Shown: positions 8,732-18,393, numbered from the stretch's first letter. The stretch is 64,000 bases of DNA from Acetobacter pomorum (GCF_002738225.1 NZ_PEBQ01000144.1:186001-250000); one strand, 5' to 3'. The notes: generated by a model from the sequence alone, not told the origin. Made by a program: numbers and translations.

Positions 8732-9802
8732 ATGAGCAACGATCTTGAGATTCTGCGGCAGGAAGTCCTGTCCGAACTGGCTGGCGCCACAGACCTAAAA
8801 GCATGGGATGCCGTGCGTGTTAGCACACTGGGAAAATCCGGCAGGCTGACGGCCTTGCTCAAGGCGCTGGGGAAAATGCAGCCCGATGAACGCAAAGCCC
8901 GCGGCGTGGCGCTGAACCGCCTGCGTGATGAACTGACCCGTGCGATTGAAGCCCGCGGCAAGGAACTGGAAGCCGCAGCACTGGAAGCCCGTCTGGTTGC
9001 CGAGCGGGTGGATGTTACCCTACCCCCGCCACCTGTAGAGCGTGGCTACCTGCACCCCATCAGCCGCACGATTGAAGAAATGACCGCCATTTTTGGCGCC
9101 ATGGGCTTTAAGGTGGCAGAAGGGCCGGATATCGAAACTGACTGGCACAATTTCTCCGCCCTCAACACGCCCGCTCATCATCCTGCCCGCACGGATCATG
9201 ATACGTTTTATCTGCCGCCACAGCCGGGGCTGGACGTTACGCGCGTGCTACGTACCCAGACATCTGGCGTGCAAATCCGTACCATGCTGGCGCAAAAGCC
9301 GCCTATCCGCGTGATTGTGCCGGGCCGCACTTATCGGGCGGATCATGATGCCACGCATTCCCCCATGTTCCATCAGTGCGAAGGCCTCGTTGTGGGCAAG
9401 GGCATTACACTGGGGCACCTTAAGGGCTGCCTAATTGAATTTTTGCGGGCGTTCTTTGGCAAGCCAGACCTGCCGGTGCGCTTCCGGTCTTCCTACTTTC
9501 CGTTTACCGAGCCTTCTCTGGAAGTGGATATTGGCTGGTCGCGCAAAACCGGTGAGATTGGAGGCGGGGAAGACTGGCTGGAAGTGCTGGGGGCAGGCAT
9601 GATTCACGCCCGCGTGCTGGCTAACTGTGGGCTGGACCCGCGTGAATGGCAGGGCTTTGCCTTTGGTATGGGCATTGAGCGGCTGGCCATGCTGAAGAAC
9701 GGTATTCCCGATCTGCGTTCGTTTTATGAAAGTGATATCCGCTGGCTGCGCTATTATGGGTCAGACCCACTTGCGCCCGCGCTACTGCATGAGGGGGTGT
9801 GA
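8732..9802 (+). CDS. pheS: Phenylalanine--tRNA ligase alpha subunit
   Basis: Catalytic alpha subunit of the alpha2-beta2 phenylalanyl-tRNA synthetase. The 356 residues include an N-terminal coiled-coil arm (to about residue 90) and the class II core: motif 1 around [19 protein letters not shown], motif 2 [22 protein letters not shown], the [17 protein letters not shown] substrate pocket, and motif 3 [15 protein letters not shown]. The ATG at 8732 follows GAGG. pheT begins 3 bases after the stop, so the two subunits are made together. Confidence 0.98.
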   Translation: MSNDLEILRQEVLSELAGATDLKAWDAVRVSTLGKSGRLTALLKALGKMQPDERKARGVALNRLRDELTRAIEARGKELEAAALEARLVAERVDVTLPPPPVERGYLHPISRTIEEMTAIFGAMGFKVAEGPDIETDWHNFSALNTPAHHPARTDHDTFYLPPQPGLDVTRVLRTQTSGVQIRTMLAQKPPIRVIVPGRTYRADHDATHSPMFHQCEGLVVGKGITLGHLKGCLIEFLRAFFGKPDLPVRFRSSYFPFTEPSLEVDIGWSRKTGEIGGGEDWLEVLGAGMIHARVLANCGLDPREWQGFAFGMGIERLAMLKNGIPDLRSFYESDIRWLRYYGSDPLAPALLHEGV

Positions 9803-9805
9803 GGA

Positions 9806-12265
9806 ATGAAGTTCACGCTATCTTGGTTGTATGACCATCTGGATACACAGGCCACGCTGGAAGAAATCTGCGCAAAGCTGAACCAGATCGGGCTTGAGGT
9901 TGAAAGCGTTGAAAACCGCGGTGCGGCAATTGAGCCATTTTTAACCGCGCGTATTCTGGATGCCCAGCCACACCCCAATGCAGACCGCCTTCAGGTTTGT
10001 CGGGTAGATGCAGGCCCCGGTTTTCAGGATGTGCAGGTGGTGTGCGGTGCCCCCAATGCCCGTAAGGGGCTGGCCGTTATTTTTGCGCCACCGGGCACTT
10101 ATGTGCCGGGGCTGGATATTACCATCAAGGCAGGCAAAATCCGTGGTGAAGCCAGCGGCGGCATGCTGTGTTCCCTGCGTGAGTTGGGCCTTGGTGAGGA
10201 AAGCAACGGCATTGCCGAACTGCCCGAAGATACACTTCCCGGCCAGTCCTATGCTGATTTTGCGGGCCTTGATGATGTGGTGATTGACATTGCCATTACC
10301 CCCAACCGGGGCGATGCGCTGGGTGTGCGCGGCATTGCGCGGGATCTGGCCGCTGCCGGGCTGGGCACGTTGCGCCCGTGGCTGGCAGAAACGGTGGAAG
10401 GCAAGTTTGATTCCCCCGTGGTGTGGGATATTTCCTACCCGGAAGCCTGCCCCTGGGTGCTGGGCCGCACTATTCGTGGTGTAAAGAATGGCCCCAGCCC
10501 GGAATGGCTCCAGCGCAAGCTGGAAAGCATTGGCCTGCGCCCGATTTCTGCACTGGTGGATATTACCAACTATTTCTGTTTCGACCTCGGCCGCCCGCTG
10601 CATGTGTTTGATGCGGCTAAAATTGCCGGTAGCAAGCTGACTCTCTGCCGCGGTGCGGGGGAAAAGTTCCGTGCGCTGGATGGGCAGGATTATACTGTTG
10701 GCACTGAAGATTGCGTCATTGCAGATCAGGCGGGCGTGCAGTCTCTGGCCGGGATTATGGGCGGTGAGGCCACAGGTGCCACGGCAGAAACCATAGATGT
10801 GTTTGTGGAATGCGCACTGTTTGACCCCGTGAAAATTGCCCTGAGTGCCCGCCGCGTCGGCGTTTCCTCAGATTCCAGCTATCGGTTTGAGCGTGGGGTA
10901 GATCCTGCTCTGCCCGTTTCGGCTTTGGAAGCTGCAACACGCCTGATTATTGATCTGTGCGGTGGTGAGGCCAGTGAGGTTGTTTCTGCTGGGGCGCAGC
11001 CTGCATGGCAGCGTGATGCCACGTTGCGTTTTGCCCGCCTGCGCGATCTGGGTGGGTTGGACGTGCCTGCCGATGAAAGTGTGGATCTGCTGGAAAAGCT
11101 GGGTTTTGAGGTGCAGGACCGTGATGATGCGCAGGTGCGTGTCAGCGTGCCCTCATGGCGCAATGATATCGCTCAAAAGCCTGTTCTGGCACAGGGCGAA
11201 GGCATACCGGCTGATGTTGCGGCGAAGGCTGCGGAAGGTGTTGCCGCCATAGAATCAGAAAGTGACCTGGTGGAGGAAGTGCTACGCCTGAAAGGGCTGG
11301 ATGCTGTACCTGCAGTGCCGCTGCCATCTGTGGTGGTTGTGCCCGAAGCAGCACTCACACCTCGGCAGGCGCGTTTGGCATTGGCACGACGTTTTCTGGC
11401 TGCACGCGGGCTAACAGAAACAGTTGGTTTCTCCTTTGTCTCGCACGAGGAAGCTGAACGGTTTGGTGGCGCGCCGGAATCTCTGCGTCTGCTTAACCCC
11501 ATTGCATCTGATCTGGACCAGATGCGCCCCACACCCATGATCAACCTGTTGGCTGCGGTTAAGCACAACAGCGCACGTGGCTGGGGTGATCTGGGGCTGT
11601 TTGAAGTTGGCCCGGCGTTTGCAGAAAACGGCCAGCAGCCAGTGGTGGCTGGTGTGCGCTCTGGCCATACACCGCGTTATCCGGGGCAGGCGGGGCAGCC
11701 TGTTTCTCTCTGGGCGGCCAAGGCCGATGCGCTGGAACTGCTGCAAGAGCTTGGCGTAAACCCGGATGCACTCTCCACCACCACAGATGCACCGGGCTGG
11801 TACCACCCCGGCCGTTCTGGCGTGCTGCGGCAGGGGCCTAAAAACGTTTTGGCCTATTTTGGTGAATTGCATCCATCTCTGCTTCAGGCCGAAGGCATTG
11901 ATGTGCCGGTTGTGGGGTTTGAGCTGATGCCGGATGTGGTGCCAGACCCCAAGCGTAAAAAGAAAGCCGCGCCGCGTCTTTCTGCGTTCCAGCCTGTGCG
12001 GCGTGATTTTGCATTTGTTGTGGCGCGTGATGTGCCGGGTGAAAAACTGTTGCGGGCCGTGCGGGGGGCAGAGCGCCAGCTTGTGGCGGATGTAAGCCTG
12101 TTTGATGTGTATGAAGGCCCGCATGTGCCAGAAGGGCATCGCTCCATCGGTGTGGAAGTGACCCTCCAACCCATGGATAAGAGCCTGACAGATGCAGAAC
12201 TTGAGGCTGTATCTGAAAAAATTGTTGCCGCTGTTAGCAAGGCAACAGGCGCAACCCTGCGTTAA
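9806..12265 (+). CDS. pheT: Phenylalanine--tRNA ligase beta subunit
   Basis: Beta subunit that provides tRNA binding and editing. The 819 residues show the expected domain order: EMAP-II-like tRNA-binding fold (HPNADRLQVCRV at about 52-63, VVCGAPNARKGLAV), the B3/B4 editing region (ITPNRGDALGVRGIARDLAA, LVDITNYFCFDLGRPLHVFDA), B5 (LGFEVQDRDDAQVRVSVPSWRNDI), a degenerate synthetase core, and the C-terminal FDX-ACB domain (PVRRDFAFVVARDVPGEKL...LFDVYEG...VTLQPMDKSLTDAE). Its start is 3 bases after the pheS stop. Length is near the family norm. Confidence 0.98.
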   Translation: MKFTLSWLYDHLDTQATLEEICAKLNQIGLEVESVENRGAAIEPFLTARILDAQPHPNADRLQVCRVDAGPGFQDVQVVCGAPNARKGLAVIFAPPGTYVPGLDITIKAGKIRGEASGGMLCSLRELGLGEESNGIAELPEDTLPGQSYADFAGLDDVVIDIAITPNRGDALGVRGIARDLAAAGLGTLRPWLAETVEGKFDSPVVWDISYPEACPWVLGRTIRGVKNGPSPEWLQRKLESIGLRPISALVDITNYFCFDLGRPLHVFDAAKIAGSKLTLCRGAGEKFRALDGQDYTVGTEDCVIADQAGVQSLAGIMGGEATGATAETIDVFVECALFDPVKIALSARRVGVSSDSSYRFERGVDPALPVSALEAATRLIIDLCGGEASEVVSAGAQPAWQRDATLRFARLRDLGGLDVPADESVDLLEKLGFEVQDRDDAQVRVSVPSWRNDIAQKPVLAQGEGIPADVAAKAAEGVAAIESESDLVEEVLRLKGLDAVPAVPLPSVVVVPEAALTPRQARLALARRFLAARGLTETVGFSFVSHEEAERFGGAPESLRLLNPIASDLDQMRPTPMINLLAAVKHNSARGWGDLGLFEVGPAFAENGQQPVVAGVRSGHTPRYPGQAGQPVSLWAAKADALELLQELGVNPDALSTTTDAPGWYHPGRSGVLRQGPKNVLAYFGELHPSLLQAEGIDVPVVGFELMPDVVPDPKRKKKAAPRLSAFQPVRRDFAFVVARDVPGEKLLRAVRGAERQLVADVSLFDVYEGPHVPEGHRSIGVEVTLQPMDKSLTDAELEAVSEKIVAAVSKATGATLR

Positions 12266-12285
12266 GTAGCAAGGAGCAGGGCTGT

Positions 12286-13332
12286 ATGAAGGAAAAGCGC
12301 ATCATGGCAGGCAGGGCTGAAAACATGGGTTGGAAAAAAACTGTTTTCCTGTCTGCCTTGTTGTGTGGCTTGGCGGGCGCTGTTTTGCCACAGGCACGGG
12401 CCGAGCAGATTACAGGGGCCGGGTCCAGCTTTGCCGCGCCCTTGTATCAGTCATGGTCAGCACATTCTGCGGCGCAAACCGGTGTGCAGCTTAATTATCA
12501 GACCATTGGCTCCGGCGCCGGGCAGAACCAGGTTCTGGCTGGTACAGTGGACTTTGGGGCGTCTGATGCTCCTATGTCTCATACGCGGCTGGAAGAGGGG
12601 CACCTGCTCCAGTTTCCTACCGCTATTGGGGGCATTGTTGTTACCGCCAATGTGCCCGGGGTGCCAGAAGGGGGTTTGCGCCTTACCGGCCCAGTTCTGG
12701 CCGCCATTTATGATGGATCCATCACACAATGGAATGACCCGCGCATTGCGGCACTCAATCCGGGTGTAACATTGCCAGATCTCCCCGTGGCTCCTCTGCA
12801 CCGGGCAGATGGATCTGGTACAACCTATGTGTTTACAGAATATCTCGCACGGGTTTCCCCCACATGGGAAAAACAGGTAGGGCGCGGCACATCCGTTGCA
12901 TGGCCTATGGGAGCTGGCGCACGTGGGAATGATGGCATTGCCGCCTACGTTAAAAATACAGAAGGCAGCGTAGGGTATGTTGAATATGCCTATGCTGAGC
13001 GGAACCATCTTTCCACGGTTGTTTTGCAAAACCGGGCAGGGGAATTTGTTGTGCCGTCTGTAACCAGCTTTATGCGTGCAGCAGAAAATGCCACGTGGGA
13101 CCAGACAGACATGACAGCCTCATTATGCGATGCAGATGGAGCCGGAAGCTGGCCAATTGTAACCACCACATATGTGTTGGTGCCGCGTGAGGAAAATGAG
13201 GCAAACCACGGAAAAGCCGTAAGAACTTTTTTCCGGTGGGGGCTGACAGAAGGTGAGGATGCCAGCAAGGAGCTGGACTACGTGCCGCTGCCGGTTGTGG
13301 TGCGGGATGCAGTTTTGGAACGGCTGAAATAA
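12286..13332 (+). CDS. pstS: Phosphate ABC transporter substrate-binding protein PstS
   Basis: Periplasmic phosphate-binding protein. After a signal peptide ending near ARAEQ, the mature part starts ITGAGSSFAAPLYQSW, the phosphate-loop signature of PstS, followed by LNYQTIGSGAGQNQVLAGTVDFGASDAPM and the second binding segment LHRADGSGTTYVFTEYL. 348 residues, normal for the family. It follows pheT by only 20 bases and may be partly co-transcribed with it. No pstC, pstA, pstB or phoU gene follows, so this is an orphan copy whose partner permease lies elsewhere or which has another binding role. Confidence 0.9.
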   Translation: MKEKRIMAGRAENMGWKKTVFLSALLCGLAGAVLPQARAEQITGAGSSFAAPLYQSWSAHSAAQTGVQLNYQTIGSGAGQNQVLAGTVDFGASDAPMSHTRLEEGHLLQFPTAIGGIVVTANVPGVPEGGLRLTGPVLAAIYDGSITQWNDPRIAALNPGVTLPDLPVAPLHRADGSGTTYVFTEYLARVSPTWEKQVGRGTSVAWPMGAGARGNDGIAAYVKNTEGSVGYVEYAYAERNHLSTVVLQNRAGEFVVPSVTSFMRAAENATWDQTDMTASLCDADGAGSWPIVTTTYVLVPREENEANHGKAVRTFFRWGLTEGEDASKELDYVPLPVVVRDAVLERLK

Positions 13333-13388
13333 ACCCATATTCGGTTCATCCCGTTCATTCCATTTTCATTCTGCGGTTGTCCCACGTT

Positions 13389-13411
13389 TCATCCACAGAT
13401 TCTGTGGATAA
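13389..13411. promoter_or_regulatory. Inverted pair of DnaA-box-like sequences
   Basis: TGTGGATAA at 13403-13411 is the exact reverse complement of the consensus DnaA box TTATCCACA; TCATCCACA at 13389-13397 differs from it at one base and points the other way. Together they form a 9-base inverted repeat with a 1-base centre (ATCCACAGA / TCTGTGGAT). They lie in the short gap between convergent pstS and the solute-binding protein gene. Binding is not shown. Confidence 0.4.
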
Positions 13412-13429
13412 CGTACCCGATAAGAGACG

Positions 13430-15118
13430 TTATTGCACCCATGCCTGAGAGAACAAAAGCTGGTTTACGGTTGTAAACAGCAGGTTTTTCAGGCGTGGGG
13501 ATGTTAAAATCACGGCATCTTTTTCAATGGCCGGGGCTACGGGGGCCTGTTCCATCACCAGCCTGTCTGCTTCCTGCCACAGGGCGTTCTGTGCCTGGAC
13601 AGGCAGGCTTACATCCGTTTTGGCTTTATCCATCAGGCTTTGCACATCATGATTGCAAAAGCCGGGAATATTGATGGAACTGTCTGAACCGGGATGAATA
13701 TTTTCACACCCCAACAGGGCATCCAGAAAATTGGAGGCAGAGGGATAATCGGCAGACCATGATGCCACGCCAATCTGCACGTGGTTATCCGAGTTCTGCA
13801 TGTAAGAAAAAGCCAGCGCACTGCTCAGCGGGCGCAGATTGGCATGGTAACCAAGATTTTGCAGCATATCCCGCACCCATGTTCCCATCGCCAGATCCAC
13901 ACTGGTATTGGCGGCAATTACGGTAACTTTCTGGCCGTATGTTCCGCTTTCACGCACCAGATTACGGGCTTTTTCCATGTCCACTCCACGCCACATGGGC
14001 GCGGGAGATTGGGGAGAGGCATCTTTGGTATAAAAACATTGTGTGGAGGATGCCGGCAAAGTGGAAGGCAGCATTCCACATAACGGACGGGCAATACCGG
14101 GGCCACCATATAAAATGGTCATGGCCTTGCGGTTAAGTGCGTAATTTACGGCCTGCCGCGCCTTGAGGGAAGAAAAAGGGGCCTCACGCATGTTCATGGG
14201 CAGAAAATACATGGCCGGGTGCCGTAATACATGTGTCTGGCTTGCAAAACGGCTGCCGAGTTCTCCCAGCCGGTCTAGTGGAATGGGGTCTGCCATCCAG
14301 TCATACTGCCCATTTTCCACAGCCGTTACAGCGGCTTCGTCAGGAATGCCAAAAGTGTATTCTATCCGATCAGGATAACCAGAAGGCTGGGCCTGTGCGT
14401 TCCATTCCTTGAAATACGGGTTGCGTTCCAGCTTTAAAAGTCGGTTTGGGTCATATGCTGTCAATTGGTAGGGGCCGGTGCCTGGCAGGGGCACGTTACC
14501 GGTATCATGGTCGGGCGTATTGGCTGGCAGAATAACGGCATGTGTAAAGGCCAGCTTATGTAAAAATTCCGTATCCGGTGTTGTCAGGTGGAAGGTAATG
14601 CTGCGTGTGGCAGGGTTTGCCACAACACCTTCAAGCTTGCAGCTTGCAGGTGCGCGCAGGCAGGCATCTGCTCCTTTGATGGCCCCATAAAAAGCGCCAG
14701 CGGTTGGGCTGCCCACACGGAAAATCCTGCGGAATGAGGCCACAACATCCGCGGTTGTAACAGGCTGACCATTAGAGAAAGTAATGCCTTCACGCAGGTG
14801 AAAGGTATAGGTTAGCCCACCATCTTCAGGCTGCGGAAGCTGCTCTGCCAGATCCGGCACAACCTCTGCCCCGGCCAAACCATCTGCTTTGCGGAAGGTT
14901 GTTAAGCCATCATACACACCGGCAAACAGATTGATGTATTTGCCGGTGTAATTGATCTGTGGATCCAATGTGCCGCCAGAGGATGCGGCAACCAACCGCA
15001 GAGTGCCCCCTATGTGTGGGTGTGGCGGCACAAGTGGAGTATCAGACGCATGAGCTGCCATACCTGCTTTTGTGGTGCTGGCAGCAAGCAGAACACAAAA
15101 GCAGGCAAAGCGCACCAA
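13430..15118 (-). CDS. ABC transporter substrate-binding protein, family 5 (peptide/nickel type)
   Basis: Periplasmic solute-binding protein of the DppA/OppA/NikA superfamily. 562 residues with an N-terminal signal (FACFCVLLAASTTKAGMAAHA) and the family landmarks GGTLRLVAASSGGTLDPQINY, TYTFHLREGITFSNGQPVTTADVVASFRRI, and KARQAVNYALNRKAM. The ligand cannot be read from the sequence. Only TTG (15118) or GTG (15115) starts are available before the signal. It begins 10 bases after a tiny membrane-protein gene and follows a small lipoprotein gene, but no permease or ATPase gene is adjacent. Confidence 0.85.
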   Translation of the reverse strand: MVRFACFCVLLAASTTKAGMAAHASDTPLVPPHPHIGGTLRLVAASSGGTLDPQINYTGKYINLFAGVYDGLTTFRKADGLAGAEVVPDLAEQLPQPEDGGLTYTFHLREGITFSNGQPVTTADVVASFRRIFRVGSPTAGAFYGAIKGADACLRAPASCKLEGVVANPATRSITFHLTTPDTEFLHKLAFTHAVILPANTPDHDTGNVPLPGTGPYQLTAYDPNRLLKLERNPYFKEWNAQAQPSGYPDRIEYTFGIPDEAAVTAVENGQYDWMADPIPLDRLGELGSRFASQTHVLRHPAMYFLPMNMREAPFSSLKARQAVNYALNRKAMTILYGGPGIARPLCGMLPSTLPASSTQCFYTKDASPQSPAPMWRGVDMEKARNLVRESGTYGQKVTVIAANTSVDLAMGTWVRDMLQNLGYHANLRPLSSALAFSYMQNSDNHVQIGVASWSADYPSASNFLDALLGCENIHPGSDSSINIPGFCNHDVQSLMDKAKTDVSLPVQAQNALWQEADRLVMEQAPVAPAIEKDAVILTSPRLKNLLFTTVNQLLFSQAWVQ

Positions 15119-15128
15119 TCTGCCTGAT

Positions 15129-15275
15129 TTACTGGCCAGAACTCTGCTCCAAAGCCGCTTCGGGGGAAGATGATGTCATGAGCGTGCTCAGGTTTTTGTA
15201 AAGGGATGACACCATCATTATACCCACAATTATTGTGGCGATAACAATGCAGATTCGTACGAATTTACTGGTCAT
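15129..15275 (-). CDS. Tiny single-span membrane protein (48 residues)
   Basis: A 48-residue ORF beginning MTSKFVRICIVIATII, with one transmembrane helix (about residues 6-26) and a polar Ser-rich tail ending ALEQSSGQ. Its ATG lies inside the end of the upstream lipoprotein gene, overlapping it by 11 bases, and the solute-binding protein starts 10 bases after its stop, so the three are probably co-translated. No family was recognised. The arrangement supports a real gene, but codon evidence alone is thin. Confidence 0.5.
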   Translation of the reverse strand: MTSKFVRICIVIATIIVGIMMVSSLYKNLSTLMTSSSPEAALEQSSGQ

Positions 15276-15504
15276 AACGCATGGCACCGCCGCCATAGTT
15301 GGTGGTGGAGTGCTTATACGGGTTGGTGCCCTGCTGCGGGGTAAGAGGGGGGCGATACCAACCCGGAGCCGCGCGCCCATGGTTGGAATTAGGGTGATAA
15401 TAATGCCGGTGCGGCTCATGCCCACAGGCAGCAAGGCCAAACCCGGCCAGCAACAAAAGGGCGACCTTGTGAGCGCGCCGCACTGAAGAAAACTGTCTCA
15501 TCAT
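15265..15504 (-). CDS. Small putative lipoprotein
   Basis: A 79-residue product starting MMRQFSSVRRAHKVALLLL with a lipobox (LAAC) around residue 26, followed by a His/Tyr/Pro-rich mature part (GHEPHRHYYHPNSNHG) and a Gly-rich end. The ATG at 15504 has GGAG six bases upstream; the longer in-frame ORF lacks such a site. Function unknown. It is the first gene of a three-gene unit with a tiny membrane protein and a family 5 solute-binding protein, which may point to an uptake or envelope role. Confidence 0.65.
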   Translation of the reverse strand: MMRQFSSVRRAHKVALLLLAGFGLAACGHEPHRHYYHPNSNHGRAAPGWYRPPLTPQQGTNPYKHSTTNYGGGAMRYDQ

Positions 15505-15775
15505 AATATCTCCAACATAGCGCTGTTTGGCGCCGCGCGCCAAGACTAAAGCGGTAGGTGCTCAATATGTGGCGTGCAAGCCATGTACCGCCACATAATG
15601 GGTGGAAAATGAGGGAATAATGAGGCCATGCCTCTGGGGAATATGGTGGGGAAAGGGTATGCCATGTTAGGGGTAACGCATATAAGGTGCGCAGGCTGCC
15701 ATTTCCTTGCCTTATCATGATGATAACGGCAGGCGCAGTGTGGATGTTGGTGTTGGAAATAGGGAATAGCGTGGC

Positions 15776-18376
15776 ATGGCGGTAACGGGTTTGGCAGCGG
15801 TACTGCTTGTTATTGCACTGCTTTTGGTGGTGGTTAGCACCGTGCAGCCCATTGCGCGCAAGCTGGAACTGTCTGAAACGGTTCTGCTGGCCATTGTGGG
15901 TATTATCATTGGTTCTCTGGCAGATGTTGTCTTGCGCAGCACCCACAGCACGGCCCTTAATGGCATTGCAGAAGCACTGCTTGATTTCCCGCTGAATAGT
16001 GAAGAGTTTCTACTTATCTTTTTGCCTGCGCTGGTGTTTCAGGGCGCGCTGGCCATAGATGTGCGCCGCCTCGCGCATGAAACAGGCACTGTTTTGCTGC
16101 TGGCTGTGGTGGCCGTGGTGATTGCCACAGCTACTATTGGCTTTGCGCTATACCCATTTGCCCAGATGCCGCTGGTGGTCTGCCTGCTGCTTGGCTCTAT
16201 TGTGGCCACCACGGATCCGTCCGCCGTGGCGGGTATTTTCCGTGATATTGGTGCTGCAACACGCCTGACCCGGCTTGTGGAAGGTGAGGCGCTGCTGAAC
16301 GATGCCGCCGCCATTTCCATCTTTTCCATCCTTTTGCCGTCTGTCACGCTGCACAAGGCCATCCATCTGGGTGATGCGCTCATCTCGTTTGTGGTTTCCT
16401 TTGTGGGGGCGCTGATTGTCGGGGTGGTTGTTGGGCGGCTGACATTGGTCATGATGTCTGCCATTGCCAGTTCGGCGGCGGAAATTACGCTTACTGTCGC
16501 GCTGCCTTACGTTGTGTACATCCTTTCAGATGAAATTCTGGGGGTTTCCGGGGTGGTGGCCACAGCGGCAGCCGGGCTTACGCTCTCTGTTTACGGGCCT
16601 TCCACCATTCGGCCGCAAACGTGGTTGTTTCTCAATCAGCTTTGGCAACAGTTGGTGTTCTGGGCGGGGTCCTTGGTGTTTGTGCTGGCCTCCATGCTGG
16701 TGCCGCGCCTGCTGGTGGGCATGACCCGGTGGGACTGGGTGCTTATTCTTATTGCCAGCGTGGCTGGTTTGGTGGCGCGTGCAGCCGTGGTGTTTGGCAT
16801 GTTGCCTTTATTGGCATGGACACGCCTTTCTCCCCCCGTGCCAACACCGTTCAAGGTAACAATGGTGTGGGGTGGTTTGCGCGGGGCCATTACGTTGGCG
16901 CTGGCCTTGGCTGTTACGGAAAACGAGCATGTTTCCACTCCTGTTGCGCATTTTATCGGGATTATTGCCACCGGGTTTGTGCTGATCACGCTGCTGGTTA
17001 ACGGCACCACGCTGCGGTCTCTTGTGCTGTTTCTCAAGCTGGACCGGCTTTCCCCCATTGATGAGGCCATGCGCCATCAGGTGCTCAGCATTGGGCTGGG
17101 CAATGTCTGTAATCGCGCCAAGGAATTGGGGGATGAGCTTGGTTTTAGCGCAGATGCCACACGCTCGGTTGTGGATCATCTGGCGCGCCGTGCGGAGGAA
17201 GAGCAGGCCGCTAACGAGTTTGACCGTGCGCTCTCCGATATCCAGCGCGTTAATCTGGCGCTGATTACCATAGCCAGTCAGGAACGCTCCATGCTGTTGG
17301 ACCTGTTCCGCATGCAAGGGCTTTCCCGCCGGGTGATGGAAACGCTGTTGCGGTCTTCTGAAGCAGCTATTGATGGTGCACGGTTGGAAGGGCGTTTGGG
17401 GTATGTGCGGGCATTGCGCAAGCGGCTGAGCCCCTCTCTACGCTTCAAACTTGCGCAGTGGGTGCATAATCATTTGCGTCTGGATCGGCCGCTGATGTTG
17501 TGCATGGCGGAACGGTTTGAAATGCTAATGGTGGCGCATTTTATTTCCATCTCGCTCACACGCTTCATGCACGAACGGCTGGAACCCACGCTGGGGAGCC
17601 GTATTGGAGAAATTGTGGCCGAGGTGCTCTCTCGCCAGCGCAAGTTGCTGGATGAGGCACTGGAAACCCTGCGGCTGCATTATCATGGCTATGCCGAGGC
17701 GCTGGAAAACCGCATTTTCCGCCAGATAGCCCTGCGTCTGGAAAGCGAGGAATATACCACTCTGCTGGCAGAATCCTTGATCAGTGATGAGCTGAGCCGG
17801 GAACTGCTCAAAGAGCTGGAACGCCGCAGGCATCGTCTGGTCAAGCGGATGAGCTTTGATTTGCGCAGTGGTATAGAAGACCGGCTAAAACATGCCGCCA
17901 TCTTCAAGGGGCTGCCCGGGGCGGAACTGCATGATCTGGCCACCACAACATCTCTGCGCTTTGTGGCTCCGCAGGAGGTTATTTGCCGAAAAGGGCGCAA
18001 AATGCGCGCTATCTATTTTATCAGTGCCGGTCTGGCAGAAAGCCACGTGGCCGGGGCAGATGTGCTGTATGGCGCGGGGGATCTGATAGGCGCGCAGGAA
18101 GCTCTGCATAACTGGCGGTGCCCCGGCACCATTCGTGCCGTGCAGTTTGGGCATTTCATGGTCATTACAGCCAGCCGCTTCAAACGTCTGATAGAAGATT
18201 ACCCCATAGTGCTGGAAAATATTCAGGGCATTTTGCGTAAGCGGGAAGCAGGAGAGCGGCCAATAGCTCTTTTGCCGGGGGCTAATCGGAAGGTGGAGGA
18301 TGATGCCGGTAAGGATGCGCTTATGCTACTGGCCCCAAAAGAGGATGCACCACCACCGCCGGATGAAACAAAATAG
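15776..18376 (+). CDS. CPA1-family Na+(K+)/H+ antiporter with C-terminal cyclic-nucleotide-binding-like domain
   Basis: Inner-membrane cation/proton antiporter. Residues 1-430 form about a dozen hydrophobic segments with NhaP/NHE signatures: FLLIFLPALVFQGAL, the ion-binding region TTDPSAVAG, VEGEALLNDAAAISIF and VWGGLRGAITLALAL. A long cytoplasmic region (430-700) of charged helices follows, then a CNMP-binding-like domain (DRLKHAAIFKGLPGAEL to YPIVLENI). 866 residues, typical of this fused subtype. It could help pH or cation balance during acetic acid stress, which is inference. Divergent from the lipoprotein gene; ends at a bidirectional terminator. Confidence 0.85.
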   Translation: MAVTGLAAVLLVIALLLVVVSTVQPIARKLELSETVLLAIVGIIIGSLADVVLRSTHSTALNGIAEALLDFPLNSEEFLLIFLPALVFQGALAIDVRRLAHETGTVLLLAVVAVVIATATIGFALYPFAQMPLVVCLLLGSIVATTDPSAVAGIFRDIGAATRLTRLVEGEALLNDAAAISIFSILLPSVTLHKAIHLGDALISFVVSFVGALIVGVVVGRLTLVMMSAIASSAAEITLTVALPYVVYILSDEILGVSGVVATAAAGLTLSVYGPSTIRPQTWLFLNQLWQQLVFWAGSLVFVLASMLVPRLLVGMTRWDWVLILIASVAGLVARAAVVFGMLPLLAWTRLSPPVPTPFKVTMVWGGLRGAITLALALAVTENEHVSTPVAHFIGIIATGFVLITLLVNGTTLRSLVLFLKLDRLSPIDEAMRHQVLSIGLGNVCNRAKELGDELGFSADATRSVVDHLARRAEEEQAANEFDRALSDIQRVNLALITIASQERSMLLDLFRMQGLSRRVMETLLRSSEAAIDGARLEGRLGYVRALRKRLSPSLRFKLAQWVHNHLRLDRPLMLCMAERFEMLMVAHFISISLTRFMHERLEPTLGSRIGEIVAEVLSRQRKLLDEALETLRLHYHGYAEALENRIFRQIALRLESEEYTTLLAESLISDELSRELLKELERRRHRLVKRMSFDLRSGIEDRLKHAAIFKGLPGAELHDLATTTSLRFVAPQEVICRKGRKMRAIYFISAGLAESHVAGADVLYGAGDLIGAQEALHNWRCPGTIRAVQFGHFMVITASRFKRLIEDYPIVLENIQGILRKREAGERPIALLPGANRKVEDDAGKDALMLLAPKEDAPPPPDETK

Positions 18377-18393
18377 TTCTGGCATGTAGATAT

